A stretch of 42,205 bases of DNA from the NCBI GenBank assembly GCA_017542915.1, contig JAFXWI010000077.1, forward strand, positions 1 to 42,205, read 5' to 3'. A program made the translations under genes and the position numbers. Positions 8,997-17,142 of the stretch are shown one piece after another. The notes under the pieces are model-generated. The model made no database searches. It was not told the DNA's origin and saw only the letters and a list, made by a program, of their open reading frames with translations. How positions within the stretch are numbered: position 1 is the first letter of the stretch; every line of letters starts with the position of its first letter. The stretch comes from Paludibacteraceae bacterium (GTDB lineage: Bacteria; Bacteroidota; Bacteroidia; Bacteroidales; Paludibacteraceae).

Positions 8997-9060
8997 CTGA
9001 ATTCTGAATTCTGAATTCTGAAAATTCGCTCTGCGAATAATCGTTCGAGCGAAGCGAGAT
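8997..9060. repeat. 7-nt-period array and mini-hairpins before the protease gene
   Basis: CTGAATT is repeated from 8997 with a 7-nt period (three exact units and a degenerate fourth). It is followed by ATTCGC-TCT-GCGAAT (from 9024) and a second short inverted repeat (TTCGAGCGAA). Together they occupy most of the 87-nt gap upstream of the protease start at 9070. Confidence 0.75.
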
Positions 9061-9069
9061 AAGAACTCT

Positions 9070-12000
9070 ATGAGACATACGGTACATATCATGCTGGGCA
9101 ATCATGCCGGGACGGTGCTGACGGACATCAAGAAATATGTCCTCCGGTACGGCAGTGAGGAAGAGAATATCTTCTTTAATGCTATGCTCTATCGGGAGGA
9201 AACGGACGAAGCCGTTTTCTATACCGCGCGTCCGGCAGAACAGGACGAGACGCAGTTCGTGTCCGGCATCGAGAACCTGTACCACATCTCCTTGGAGCCG
9301 TTCTATACCTTACCTGAGACGAACCGGACGGAGTATCTGCAGGCTTGTTTTGCGGCGCTCTATAATCAGAAGATCACCATCAATAACCCGGGTGACTCAT
9401 CTGCGCTGCACCTCTGTCTCTACGTACCGGTATATGAGAGCAAGTACTGGGAGAGAGTGAGGGAGTTCCTCTCAGCGATAGACGCTATCCCGCAGCAGTA
9501 CGAGGTGGACTTGTTCCTGCTGCCCCATGACCTTGCCTTCCTCTTGGATGACGAGACCGAGAACCTGCCTGTGAAGATGGCTTCCTACCAACAGCAGACC
9601 AAGAAGACCATTGACGAGATCCTCGAAGCGAAGAAGACCTTCCGCTCCTTGCAGCACCTCGTCCTGATGCAGAACTGCAACGCCAACGGTCTGTCGCTTG
9701 ACCTCAACGAGGAGAGCCTCGTCCGTATCATCGGTGAGTTTGCCCTGTTGAGCGTGTCGCACTACAGCGAGATGTTCAATATCGCTGCGCAGGAAGCGAA
9801 CCGTCCTATTCATGCCTTGGGACTCAGCGTGCTCAGTTTTGACAAGTACTATTTCGTGCAGTACCTGCTGCACAAAGCGTATATTCATATCCTCGACCGT
9901 GAGCAGGTGACGCAGAGCGAGGTGGACGTGAATAAAGTCTCGCAGATCGCCCAGAGCGTCTTGGCGCGCAATGTGAAGGTCTTCTCCCGTCTGTACGACA
10001 CACATGTCAAGCCCTGCCTTGACCGTAAGATGGATCAGAACGATATCATCGCGCAGATACACCCCGTCCTCACCGACGAGATGAGACGTATCACCGACGA
10101 GTGTCAATCGTTCATCGACTCCCCGGACCTCAGCCTGCCGGAGAAAAAAGCCACCTTGGCACAGCTCTTAGGCGAAGACGACGACCTGCTGGTCGGATAT
10201 GTCTTCAATAAGAAACAGCTCATCATCGATGATTGCAGCCGTGAGGTGCTCGATCTGTTTGTGGAGGCGAATAACAAACTGTTGGAGCGGGAGAATCTGA
10301 TGAGCGAAGCAGCGCTCTCTGCCGCTTCCTCAGAAGAGATACCGATGCCCGGACAACTGTTGGACGAGATCAAGAACACCAAGATTGACATGCGTGAGGC
10401 GTCGAACTATATCCGTCTCAAGACCAATGAGCTACAAGCTCTCGGCGAACGGATCAACGAGCATCAAGAGAGCCGCAAACGCTTAACCGACCAAGGCTTC
10501 GTCTTTGACGACCAGACCTTCCAACTGCAATCCGACATCGTCGAGAGACCTTTGGAAGAGGACTATAAACCGATCGGTACACCTCCTGCCAAAGCGGACT
10601 TGCGACCCCTTTTCACGCCCATCAAGAACCAAGGTTCACTCGGGGCTTGTTCCGCTTTCGCTCTCGTGGCGATATACGAGTATATCCTGCGTAAGAACAA
10701 ACAGCAGGAAGCCGACCTGAGCGAGGCGTTCGTCTATTATAACGTCCGTCGCAAAGAGAATGCGCTGGATGCCGACCCGGGCAGTTCGCTCTATAATGTC
10801 GTTCTGTCCATGGGTGCAGACGGTGTCTGCTCCGAAACCTTATGCCCCTATTCGGAGAATCCCGAGATGGAGCAACCGACCGAAGCGGCGTACGAAGATG
10901 CGCTCAAACGGCGGATCGTCAAGGCACTCAACGTGCAGAAGAACGTATCGCATATCAAAGCAGCTGTCGCGGACGGTTATCCCGTTGCTGTGTCGCTCAA
11001 GATCTTCGAGTCCTTCGCCACCGAGGGAGGTTTCATTCCTCGCCCGACGGACGAAGAGATAGAGAACGGTCAATCGGGCTATCATGCGATGGTCGTGTGC
11101 GGCTATTCGGACGAAGAGAAGATGTTCATCGTTCGTAACTCATGGGGCACCAAATTCGGTGACCATGGGTATTGTTACATCCCGTATTCGTATTTCGAGG
11201 ATTTCCTGACGGTAGCTTGTATCGTCACTCAGATCAACGATACCGGTCTTCAAGTCAAAGGCAATGACAGCAAGGTCACCCTCTCGTTCGACATGTCCGA
11301 CGCACGTATCAAAGGAGCGATCTTACGCAACCTCATTGAGGAGGAGAAACGCCATTTGGCAAGGCTTGAGACCGTCCTGCAAACCAAAGAGATAGCGTAC
11401 CATAAGATCTTCCAAGCTTTGGGTAATAACGCTACCCGAACGACCCTCTGTGAGGGCACGATCCAACGGCTCGCCTTGGAGAAAGAGGAGCATATGGCTT
11501 CCAAAGAGAAGTTGCAGAAAGAGCGTTCTCACAAACTCCATGAATATAAAGTGGAGACCATCACCCACCGCATCTGGTTCGGGTTGAGTATATTGGTGTT
11601 CCTGTTCATCTTCGGGGTGTTCCTCTTCGGATTCCGGATACCGGTCTCCGAACTCATCATGCAAAAGGGTGTTTGGTGGCTCATCACGCTCTTTGTGCTC
11701 GACATTACCTATTTCATCTATTGGAATTGGCATCGTCACAGCGGGTATATCGACCTCAACGAACGCTATCTGAGCCAAATAACAGCCGAAGAACAAGCCG
11801 TGCAGCAACGTACGCATCTCTTAGGCGTCTTCAAGCTCCAAACCCACGTGGCGGGAATGATCATCGATTCCCTTGCGCAACTCTTCCATAACCTGCATTC
11901 GAAATACAACAGTATGCGTTCGTTCGTGGGTAACCTCAAAGGGTGGCGTGAGGAGGAAGAGACCGAACAGGTGATGAAAGACGATGTGCGTGAGCCTTTC

Positions 12001-12534
12001 CTCTCGCTCATCTCGAACGCCTGTCTCGATCGCTATTTCGATACCTGCAAGGATGCAATAACTGCGAATATCCGTTTGGACCGCATGTTCCGCGACGCGT
12101 ACCATGTGGAGGAAGAGGAGGTGATCCGTTTCAAGAACAACCTCAAACAGACCCTTGTCAAGGAGCTCTTTGCGAAGTTAGAAGGCTTCTCGATCTACCG
12201 GCATATAGTAGGGGAGAGTACGTTCGACTACGTCGAGAGGGACTACACGAACCTCGATACCTTGCTCCAACAGATGGATCTCAAGTCGAATCATTTCGTT
12301 CGTACCGAATCCACCGCCGAGACCCTTGAGGCACAGAACGCGAGCTGCAAACTCCTGTTCATAGACACCGATTTCCAAGCGAACCGTCAGCAGTGGAAAG
12401 CCATCTGCGACAAGAACTTCCAAGTAGCACCGAACTTATGTTCGGACACCTCACCGTTCAAGATGACCCTTCTCCGCCTCGATGCCCTTGAACCCAAGGA
12501 GATAGCCATCTTAAAGTTGAAAGTTGAGAGTTGA
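9070..12534 (+). CDS. Giant membrane-anchored papain-like (C1A) cysteine protease
   Basis: 1154 residues. The middle holds a complete papain-type core: FTPIKNQGSLGACSAFA with the oxyanion Gln521 and nucleophile Cys527, GYHAMVV with His672, and VRNSWG with Asn690. The first ~500 residues are an unrecognised, mostly helical region with coiled-coil near 425-485. Behind the protease come another coiled-coil (~740-825), two membrane spans (~835-857 GLSILVFLFIFGVFLFG; ~868-888 WLITLFVLDITYFIYW) and a ~265-residue C-terminal domain. There is no signal peptide, so by simple topology rules the protease would face the cytoplasm, on the same side as the tubulin-like protein. There is no obvious propeptide. 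The substrate is unknown; a partner in the cassette is a reasonable guess. Confidence 0.85.
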   Translation: MRHTVHIMLGNHAGTVLTDIKKYVLRYGSEEENIFFNAMLYREETDEAVFYTARPAEQDETQFVSGIENLYHISLEPFYTLPETNRTEYLQACFAALYNQKITINNPGDSSALHLCLYVPVYESKYWERVREFLSAIDAIPQQYEVDLFLLPHDLAFLLDDETENLPVKMASYQQQTKKTIDEILEAKKTFRSLQHLVLMQNCNANGLSLDLNEESLVRIIGEFALLSVSHYSEMFNIAAQEANRPIHALGLSVLSFDKYYFVQYLLHKAYIHILDREQVTQSEVDVNKVSQIAQSVLARNVKVFSRLYDTHVKPCLDRKMDQNDIIAQIHPVLTDEMRRITDECQSFIDSPDLSLPEKKATLAQLLGEDDDLLVGYVFNKKQLIIDDCSREVLDLFVEANNKLLERENLMSEAALSAASSEEIPMPGQLLDEIKNTKIDMREASNYIRLKTNELQALGERINEHQESRKRLTDQGFVFDDQTFQLQSDIVERPLEEDYKPIGTPPAKADLRPLFTPIKNQGSLGACSAFALVAIYEYILRKNKQQEADLSEAFVYYNVRRKENALDADPGSSLYNVVLSMGADGVCSETLCPYSENPEMEQPTEAAYEDALKRRIVKALNVQKNVSHIKAAVADGYPVAVSLKIFESFATEGGFIPRPTDEEIENGQSGYHAMVVCGYSDEEKMFIVRNSWGTKFGDHGYCYIPYSYFEDFLTVACIVTQINDTGLQVKGNDSKVTLSFDMSDARIKGAILRNLIEEEKRHLARLETVLQTKEIAYHKIFQALGNNATRTTLCEGTIQRLALEKEEHMASKEKLQKERSHKLHEYKVETITHRIWFGLSILVFLFIFGVFLFGFRIPVSELIMQKGVWWLITLFVLDITYFIYWNWHRHSGYIDLNERYLSQITAEEQAVQQRTHLLGVFKLQTHVAGMIIDSLAQLFHNLHSKYNSMRSFVGNLKGWREEEETEQVMKDDVREPFLSLISNACLDRYFDTCKDAITANIRLDRMFRDAYHVEEEEVIRFKNNLKQTLVKELFAKLEGFSIYRHIVGESTFDYVERDYTNLDTLLQQMDLKSNHFVRTESTAETLEAQNASCKLLFIDTDFQANRQQWKAICDKNFQVAPNLCSDTSPFKMTLLRLDALEPKEIAILKLKVES
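12513..12533. repeat. 7-nt-period array at the end of the protease gene
   Basis: AAAGTTG, AAAGTTG and AGAGTTG lie back to back and encode the last residues (LKVES) before the stop. Added or lost units would change the C terminus. Confidence 0.7.
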
Positions 12535-12561
12535 TAAACCCCATTACAGAATCATCCGCAA

Positions 12562-13431
12562 ATGAAACATTTCTCCATCCTCGCAGTCCTCTTGGCTTTT
12601 CTGCTGACAGGCTGCCACCGACAAGAAGAGAAGATGCTCAATGCCTTGGAGGAACAAGGTGTGGGCATGATCATTGACAATCATGGCGAACAGACGACCT
12701 ATTCGCTGCCTGGTGTACAAGACCTGCTGCGTCTGACCGCCGAGGAGCCCGAACGTCTCCACGGCGCCGTGGTAGCTGATAAACGGGTCGGCAAAGCGGC
12801 AGCTTCGCTGCTCATCGAAGGGCAGGTCAAAGCCGTTCGCACACCGCTCGTCAGCTCTCCGGCACGTAAGATGTTGGAGGAAGCAGGCATTGAACTGTAC
12901 GCACGGGAAGAGATCCCGCTGATGGTTAATATGGATGGTACCGACCTGTGTCCCATGGAGAAGAAACTGCTGGATGCCGCTACGCCCGAACAGTGTGCGG
13001 CGGTTCTTCGAGGCGCTTCCGTCGAGGGTTTCCAGATGTTGGAGATGCTCAACCGGCAGGGACTCAGCCTCTTGGTCTTTAACCACGATTCGCTCACCAC
13101 GCACTCTAACCGTGGTATCCGCGACCTGCTCTTACTCATCACCGAGCAACCCGAACGACTCCACGGAGCCGTGGTAGCCGATAAAGTGATCGGTAAGTCG
13201 GCTGCGGCTATCATGATCGTCGGTGGCGTCAAAGAGGTACATACCAACCTCATCTGCACTCCTGCACGCGAACTGTTTGAGACCAACGGCGTACGGGTCT
13301 TTGCTACCGAAGAGGTGCCCATGATCCTCAACCGTGACCGCTCAGGTATGTGTCCCATGGATACCCGGATTGCCAATATCGAGAGCATCGAAGAGTGCGT
13401 AGCGATCCTACAAGCCGGACTCGCACATTGA
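12562..13431 (+). CDS. Lipoprotein with two DUF1893-like domains
   Basis: 289 residues with a lipobox (LLTGC, Cys18). Two homologous halves follow (about 25-150 and 155-289). Both contain ERLHGAVVADK, a GK.AA stretch, an R/H-T-x-L segment, and C-P-M (LCPMEKK; MCPMDTR). This pattern resembles DUF1893, a family with a cytidine-deaminase-like fold and unknown biochemical role. The family is usually a single cytoplasmic domain, so a tandem, lipid-anchored form is unusual. It is last in the cassette, 27 nt after the protease gene. Confidence 0.75.
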   Translation: MKHFSILAVLLAFLLTGCHRQEEKMLNALEEQGVGMIIDNHGEQTTYSLPGVQDLLRLTAEEPERLHGAVVADKRVGKAAASLLIEGQVKAVRTPLVSSPARKMLEEAGIELYAREEIPLMVNMDGTDLCPMEKKLLDAATPEQCAAVLRGASVEGFQMLEMLNRQGLSLLVFNHDSLTTHSNRGIRDLLLLITEQPERLHGAVVADKVIGKSAAAIMIVGGVKEVHTNLICTPARELFETNGVRVFATEEVPMILNRDRSGMCPMDTRIANIESIEECVAILQAGLAH

Positions 13432-13477
13432 GGCGCAAATAAGTTAATGAGAAACTATCTTACGTGGTCTTTGATAT

Positions 13478-13645
13478 AGACAAAAACATAAAAAACCCCT
13501 TTGTATGCTTTAGCGCTTTGCGCTTTGCGTACTTAGCTGCTAAAATCCACTTGTGAGTAAACTCCCAGATGGCTTTTATCATCTCAGCCCGCAACTCTTC
13601 GAGTTAAAGCATACAAAGGCAATAAACATACAAAACATTTTTATA
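13478..13645 (+). repeat. Cloverleaf element CL-3
   Basis: The best copy of the structured element. The 15-bp perfect closing stem is CCTTTGTATGCTTTA (13498-13512) with 13605-13619. Inside are AGCGC-TTT-GCGCT (13512-13524); a central arm GCTG/CAGC (13536-13539/13585-13588), TAAAA/TTTTA (13541-13545/13574-13578), CCA/TGG and tip GAGT-AA-ACTC (13555-13564); and AACTC-TTC-GAGTT (13593-13605). Conserved unpaired bits CTTGT and CCAG flank the tip. The left flank ACAAAAACATAAAAAACCCC and right flank CAATAAACATACAAAACATT are shared with CL-5. It lies about 46 nt after the last cassette gene and faces CL-4. Confidence 0.8.
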
Positions 13646-13648
13646 AAA

Positions 13649-13680
13649 TTCGTTTAATTTGGTTAATTCGTGAACGATAA
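13649..13680. repeat. 32-nt imperfect palindromic repeat, copy 1
   Basis: The sequence starts TTCGTTTAATT and ends GTGAACGATAA, with complementary ends. It is about 80% identical to 23709-23740 and has the same length. It sits between the convergent elements CL-3 and CL-4. Its role is unknown. Confidence 0.6.
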
Positions 13681-13700
13681 AAATCAGAGGAAATGAAAAT

Positions 13701-13862
13701 TGTTTTTTAGGTTTATTGCCGAAGGCGTTTGTACTCCGCAAGGAGTGTGAATTAGGGCGATAGGCAGAACGGTAAGCTCGCTCACCGGGCGGCATAGCGA
13801 ACTAAGGCACAGAAGCCCATAGGGCTACAAACGACAAGGGGTTTTATAGGTTTTTGTCTAAT
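13701..13862 (-). repeat. Cloverleaf element CL-4 (inverted partner of CL-3)
   Basis: Read on the minus strand: flank GACAAAAACCTATAAAACCC; closing stem TACAAACG/CGTTTGTA (13826-13833 with 13726-13733); first hairpin AGCCC/GGGCT (13814-13826); central arm with TTAG/CTAA (13752-13755/13802-13805) and tip CGGTAAGC/GCTCACCG (13770-13787, one G-T pair); third hairpin ACTCC-GCAA-GGAGT (13733-13746). Arm order and flanks match CL-3 and CL-5 although the arm sequences differ. Together with CL-3 it fills the 465-nt gap 13432-13896, which holds no coding sequence. Confidence 0.75.
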
Positions 13863-13896
13863 AATCAACAACCGGTAAACTTATATTAATAAGAAA

Positions 13897-15387
13897 ATGA
13901 GAAAACTACGTATTATACTTGCTTCGTTCTTCTTCATCGCCGTGACCCTGTTGTTTCTCGGCGTGAGATGGAAGATCAATCTTTGGTTGACTTGGGTCGC
14001 TCAGATCCAGTTCCTTCCGGCGCTGATGGCGTTGAACTTCGGCGTCTTGGCGGGGCTGATCCTCCTGACCCTGCTTTTCGGACGCATCTATTGCAGCGTC
14101 ATCTGCCCCTTGGGCGTCATGCAGGACCTCTTCAGTTGGCTTGGACGCAAAGCGAAAAAGAACCGCTACTCCTATTCGCCGGAGAAGAAAGTCCTTCGTT
14201 ATACGGTCTTGGCGGTGTTCATCATCTGCCTCATCATCGGTTTTGCACCGGTGACGACCCTCTTGGCACCTTATTCGGCGTACGGACGCATCATCAACTC
14301 CCTCTTCCGTCCCCTCTACGACCTGCTCATCAATGGTATAGCTGCCGTGGAGAGCCGTTTTGACTCGTATCTCTTCTCCGAAGCGGAGATCTGGATGCGA
14401 AGCGTCACTACGTTTGTGGTAGCGCTGCTGACCCTCGGCGTGCTCGGTTTCCTCGCTTGGCGAAACGGCAGAACGTACTGCAACACCATCTGCCCCGTGG
14501 GCACGATCCTCTCTTTCTTCGCACGCTTCTCTTTGTTCCGTATTCAGATCAACGAAGACAAATGCCGTAAGTGTTCGCTCTGTGCGAAGAACTGCAAGGC
14601 ATCAGCCATCGATTTCAAGTCCGGAACGGTCGATCTCTCGCGCTGCGTAGCCTGTGGGGATTGTATCGATAAATGCCATGACGGAGCGATTAGTTTTAAG
14701 ATCGCTTCGCTGACAGACCGCTGCGCTGACAGACCGGCTTCGCCTGACAGACCCGTTGATGCTTCCAAACGTGCGTTCCTCACCGGCTCTCTGATGGCGG
14801 TCGGAACGGCGGCTATGTCGCAAACGAAGATCAAGGTCGATGGCGGTTTGGCGGAGATAGAAGACAAGATTGCCCCGCATCGCGAGACGCCGATCACTCC
14901 TCCGGGGTCCGTTTCGGCGAAGAACATGCAGCGTCATTGCACCGCGTGCCAATTATGCGTGAGCGCGTGCCCGAACAATATATTACGTCCCTCGTCCGAC
15001 CCCTTGCGGTTCATGCAACCGGAGATGTCGTTCGAACGCGGTTACTGCCGTCCCGAGTGTACCCGCTGCTCGCAGGTCTGCCCCACAGGCGCTATTCAGC
15101 CCCTCAAGCAGGAAGACAAACCTTTCGTGCATATCGGTCACGCCGTCTGGATTGAGCAGAACTGCATCCCCGTGACGAACGGAGACCATTGTGGAGCTTG
15201 TGCCCGACACTGTCCGATGGCAGCTATCCAGATGGTGGAACACACCACTTCGGACGGACGCACAGTCCTCGTTCCGGCTATAGACAAAGAGCGTTGTATA
15301 GGTTGCGGTAAATGCGAGAACCTCTGTCCCGCCCGTCCCTTCAGCGCCATCTACGTAGAAGGAAACCAAACACACATGGTTGGTTGA
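13897..15387 (+). CDS. NapH-like membrane polyferredoxin fused to a NapG-like ferredoxin
   Basis: 496 residues. The N-terminal half is NapH/NosR-type: four to five membrane spans, two CxxxCP motifs (YCSVICPLG, YCNTICPVG) and a 2x[4Fe-4S] domain starting at Cys223 (CRKCSLCAKNC, CVACGDCIDKC). After a linker comes SKRAFLTGSLMAVGTAAM (from Ser290), which looks like a degenerate Tat signal. Then follows a second ferredoxin half with several clusters (CTACQLCVSACPN, CTRCSQVCP, CGACARHCP, CIGCGKCENLCP). That half resembles NapG and other Tat-exported ferredoxins, so the gene appears to be a fusion. The linker (TDRCADRPASPDRPVD) is encoded by the 16-nt repeat. It likely passes electrons across the membrane, perhaps to the Tat-exported reductase encoded next; the donor is unknown. 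Confidence 0.85.
   Translation: MRKLRIILASFFFIAVTLLFLGVRWKINLWLTWVAQIQFLPALMALNFGVLAGLILLTLLFGRIYCSVICPLGVMQDLFSWLGRKAKKNRYSYSPEKKVLRYTVLAVFIICLIIGFAPVTTLLAPYSAYGRIINSLFRPLYDLLINGIAAVESRFDSYLFSEAEIWMRSVTTFVVALLTLGVLGFLAWRNGRTYCNTICPVGTILSFFARFSLFRIQINEDKCRKCSLCAKNCKASAIDFKSGTVDLSRCVACGDCIDKCHDGAISFKIASLTDRCADRPASPDRPVDASKRAFLTGSLMAVGTAAMSQTKIKVDGGLAEIEDKIAPHRETPITPPGSVSAKNMQRHCTACQLCVSACPNNILRPSSDPLRFMQPEMSFERGYCRPECTRCSQVCPTGAIQPLKQEDKPFVHIGHAVWIEQNCIPVTNGDHCGACARHCPMAAIQMVEHTTSDGRTVLVPAIDKERCIGCGKCENLCPARPFSAIYVEGNQTHMVG
14700..14752. repeat. 16-nt hairpin repeat inside the polyferredoxin gene
   Basis: Units are GATCGCTTCGCTGACA, GACCGCTGCGCTGACA and an 18-nt unit GACCGGCTTCGCCTGACA, in which both stem sides have gained one base, then a partial unit. 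The array lies exactly in the linker between the NapH-like and NapG-like halves. Confidence 0.8.
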
Positions 15388-15388
15388 T

Positions 15389-15440
15389 AGTCGCTAGTCA
15401 ACAATAAATGACCAAATGGTAAATGACTAAATGGTAAATA
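15389..15440. repeat. 7-nt-period array before the aldo/keto reductase gene
   Basis: Degenerate units such as AAATGAC and AAATGGT recur every 7 nt and end shortly before the start at 15446. A related degenerate array (15535-15580, with a GCCC-GAA-GGGC hairpin) encodes the linker just behind the lipobox of the same protein. Confidence 0.6.
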
Positions 15441-15445
15441 ACATT

Positions 15446-16810
15446 ATGGATCGCAGACAATTTATTCAACATAGCGCAGCAGTAGTAGCAGGTACCTCCG
15501 TCCTGCTGTCGGCTTGCCGGAACGGCAACAAATCTCAAATATCAAATGTCCAATCTCAAATGCCCGAAGGGCAAATGACTTACCGTATCAACCCCAATTC
15601 GGGCGATCGGGTCTCGCTCTTGGGCTTCGGAATGATGCGTCTCCCGACTACTGCTACCGGCACGGCACGTGAGGACTCGGACGCTCCCATTGATCAGGAG
15701 GCGGTGAACGAGATGGTCGATTATGCCCTCTCTCATGGCGTCAATTATTTTGACACCTCGCCTGTCTATTGTCAGGGACACTCCGAGGAAGCCACCGGTA
15801 TCGCCTTGAGTCGTCATCCCCGTAACAGCTATTTCATCGCTACGAAGATGAGCAATTTCTCGCAGGGCGCTTGGCCTCGGGAGGAGTCGCAGGCGATGTT
15901 CCGACGCTCACTGGAGTACCTCCGCACAGATTATGTGGATTATCTGTTGCTGCACAGCATCGGTGGTTCCGCAAAGGGCTTAGATGCGTTCGAGACCTTC
16001 AATGCGCGGTATATCGACAACGGCATACTGGATTGGCTCGTGGAGCAGAAGCAGAAAGGCGTCATCCGCAATCTCGGTTTCTCGTACCACGGCGATGTTC
16101 GGATCTTCGACATGCTCCTCAAGTGGCACGACGAAGGCAAGTACCATTGGGACTTCGTGCAGATACAGCTCAATTATCTGGATTGGAATTACGCTAAGCG
16201 TAATAACCCCCGTAACACCAACGCCTCGTACCTCTACGGCGAGTTGGAGAAACGCGGTATTCCGGGTGTCATCATGGAGCCTTTGTTAGGCGGACGTCTT
16301 GCTAAACAGCCAACACATATTCTCCGCGAGATGAAGCGTGCGGACATCAACGCTACCCCTGCTCAGTGGGCATTCCGCTATGCCGGAACACCCAAAGGGA
16401 TCTTGACCGTCCTCAGCGGTATGACCTATATGGAGCATCTGCGCGAGAACTGTATCACCTATTCGCCCCTTCACCCCATTACGGCAGAGGAAGATGCGAT
16501 GTTGATGCACCTCGCCGACGAGATATGCAACCTCAAAGCGATCCCCTGTACGGCTTGCAACTACTGTATGCCTTGCCCGTACGGATTGAATATACCGGCG
16601 ATCTTCAGTTATTATAACAACATGTTGTCGGAGGAAAAAGTGTCTGCTCAGCGTTGGCTCAACGGCTATGACCGTGCGGTGCCTAAACTGCGTCAGGCGG
16701 ATCATTGTATCGGTTGTGACCACTGTCTCTCGCATTGTCCGCAGCGTATTCACATCCCCGAGGAGATGCGCAAAATCGACAACCTCGTCGAACAACTCAA
16801 GCAGGGCTAG
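15446..16810 (+). CDS. Tat-exported lipoprotein aldo/keto reductase with C-terminal Fe-S clusters
   Basis: 454 residues. The start at 15446 gives MDRRQFIQHSAAVVAGTSVL, a twin-arginine signal that ends in a lipobox (LLSAC, Cys24), so it is probably a Tat-exported lipoprotein. An aldo/keto reductase barrel follows with its tetrad residues visible: Asp in NYFDTSP, Tyr in SPVYCQG, Lys in IATKM and His in LLLHS. The last ~90 residues carry two cysteine clusters (CTACNYCMPCPYGLNIP and CIGCDHCLSHCPQRI). These could hold two [4Fe-4S] centres or be degraded versions. The preceding gene supplies a polyferredoxin and the following genes supply the Tat translocase, so electron delivery and export can both be explained locally. 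The substrate is unknown. Confidence 0.88.
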   Translation: MDRRQFIQHSAAVVAGTSVLLSACRNGNKSQISNVQSQMPEGQMTYRINPNSGDRVSLLGFGMMRLPTTATGTAREDSDAPIDQEAVNEMVDYALSHGVNYFDTSPVYCQGHSEEATGIALSRHPRNSYFIATKMSNFSQGAWPREESQAMFRRSLEYLRTDYVDYLLLHSIGGSAKGLDAFETFNARYIDNGILDWLVEQKQKGVIRNLGFSYHGDVRIFDMLLKWHDEGKYHWDFVQIQLNYLDWNYAKRNNPRNTNASYLYGELEKRGIPGVIMEPLLGGRLAKQPTHILREMKRADINATPAQWAFRYAGTPKGILTVLSGMTYMEHLRENCITYSPLHPITAEEDAMLMHLADEICNLKAIPCTACNYCMPCPYGLNIPAIFSYYNNMLSEEKVSAQRWLNGYDRAVPKLRQADHCIGCDHCLSHCPQRIHIPEEMRKIDNLVEQLKQG

Positions 16811-16812
16811 TA

Positions 16813-16950
16813 GACCGCTGCGCTGTTGGACCGCTACGCTGTTGGACCGCTACGCTGTTAGATCGCTACGCTGTTAGACTAACGACTAACGACTAACGAC
16901 CAACGACTAAAAATTTTTAATTTTTAATTCTTAATTTTTAATTTTTAATT
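16813..16950. repeat. 16-nt hairpin repeat followed by 7-nt-period arrays
   Basis: Four exact 16-nt units (GACCGCTGCGCTGTTG, twice GACCGCTACGCTGTT(G/A), GATCGCTACGCTGTTA) begin 2 nt after the reductase stop codon. They are followed by GACTAAC units and then TTTTTAA units, both with a 7-nt period, ending 4 nt before tatA. The whole 143-nt gap is made of repeats. Confidence 0.85.
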
Positions 16951-16953
16951 TAT

Positions 16954-17142
16954 ATGTTAGGTACTTGGGAAATTATTCTTATCGTATTGGTAATCTTGCT
17001 TATTTTCGGAGGCAAGAAGATTCCTGAACTGATGCGCGGTCTGGGTAAGGGCGTGAAGTCCTTCAAAGACGGCGTCAACGGCAAAGAGGAAGAAAAGGAA
17101 GAAAAATCCAAAGAAGAGAACTCCAACAGTGAAACGGTCTAA
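16954..17142 (+). CDS. tatA: Twin-arginine translocase subunit TatA
   Basis: 62 residues. One N-terminal membrane span (residues 5-19, WEIILIVLVILLIFG) is followed by GGKKIPELMRGLGKGVKSFK, the TatA/E hinge and amphipathic helix, and a charged Glu/Lys tail. TatA forms the protein-conducting assembly for folded Tat substrates in the inner membrane. The Phe-Gly pair at the hinge is present. It overlaps tatC and lies directly behind a gene with a clear Tat signal. Confidence 0.95.
   Translation: MLGTWEIILIVLVILLIFGGKKIPELMRGLGKGVKSFKDGVNGKEEEKEEKSKEENSNSETV

Noticed and set aside
16813..16876. CRISPR array
   Set aside because: Units follow one another with no spacers and are only 16 nt long; no cas genes are present.
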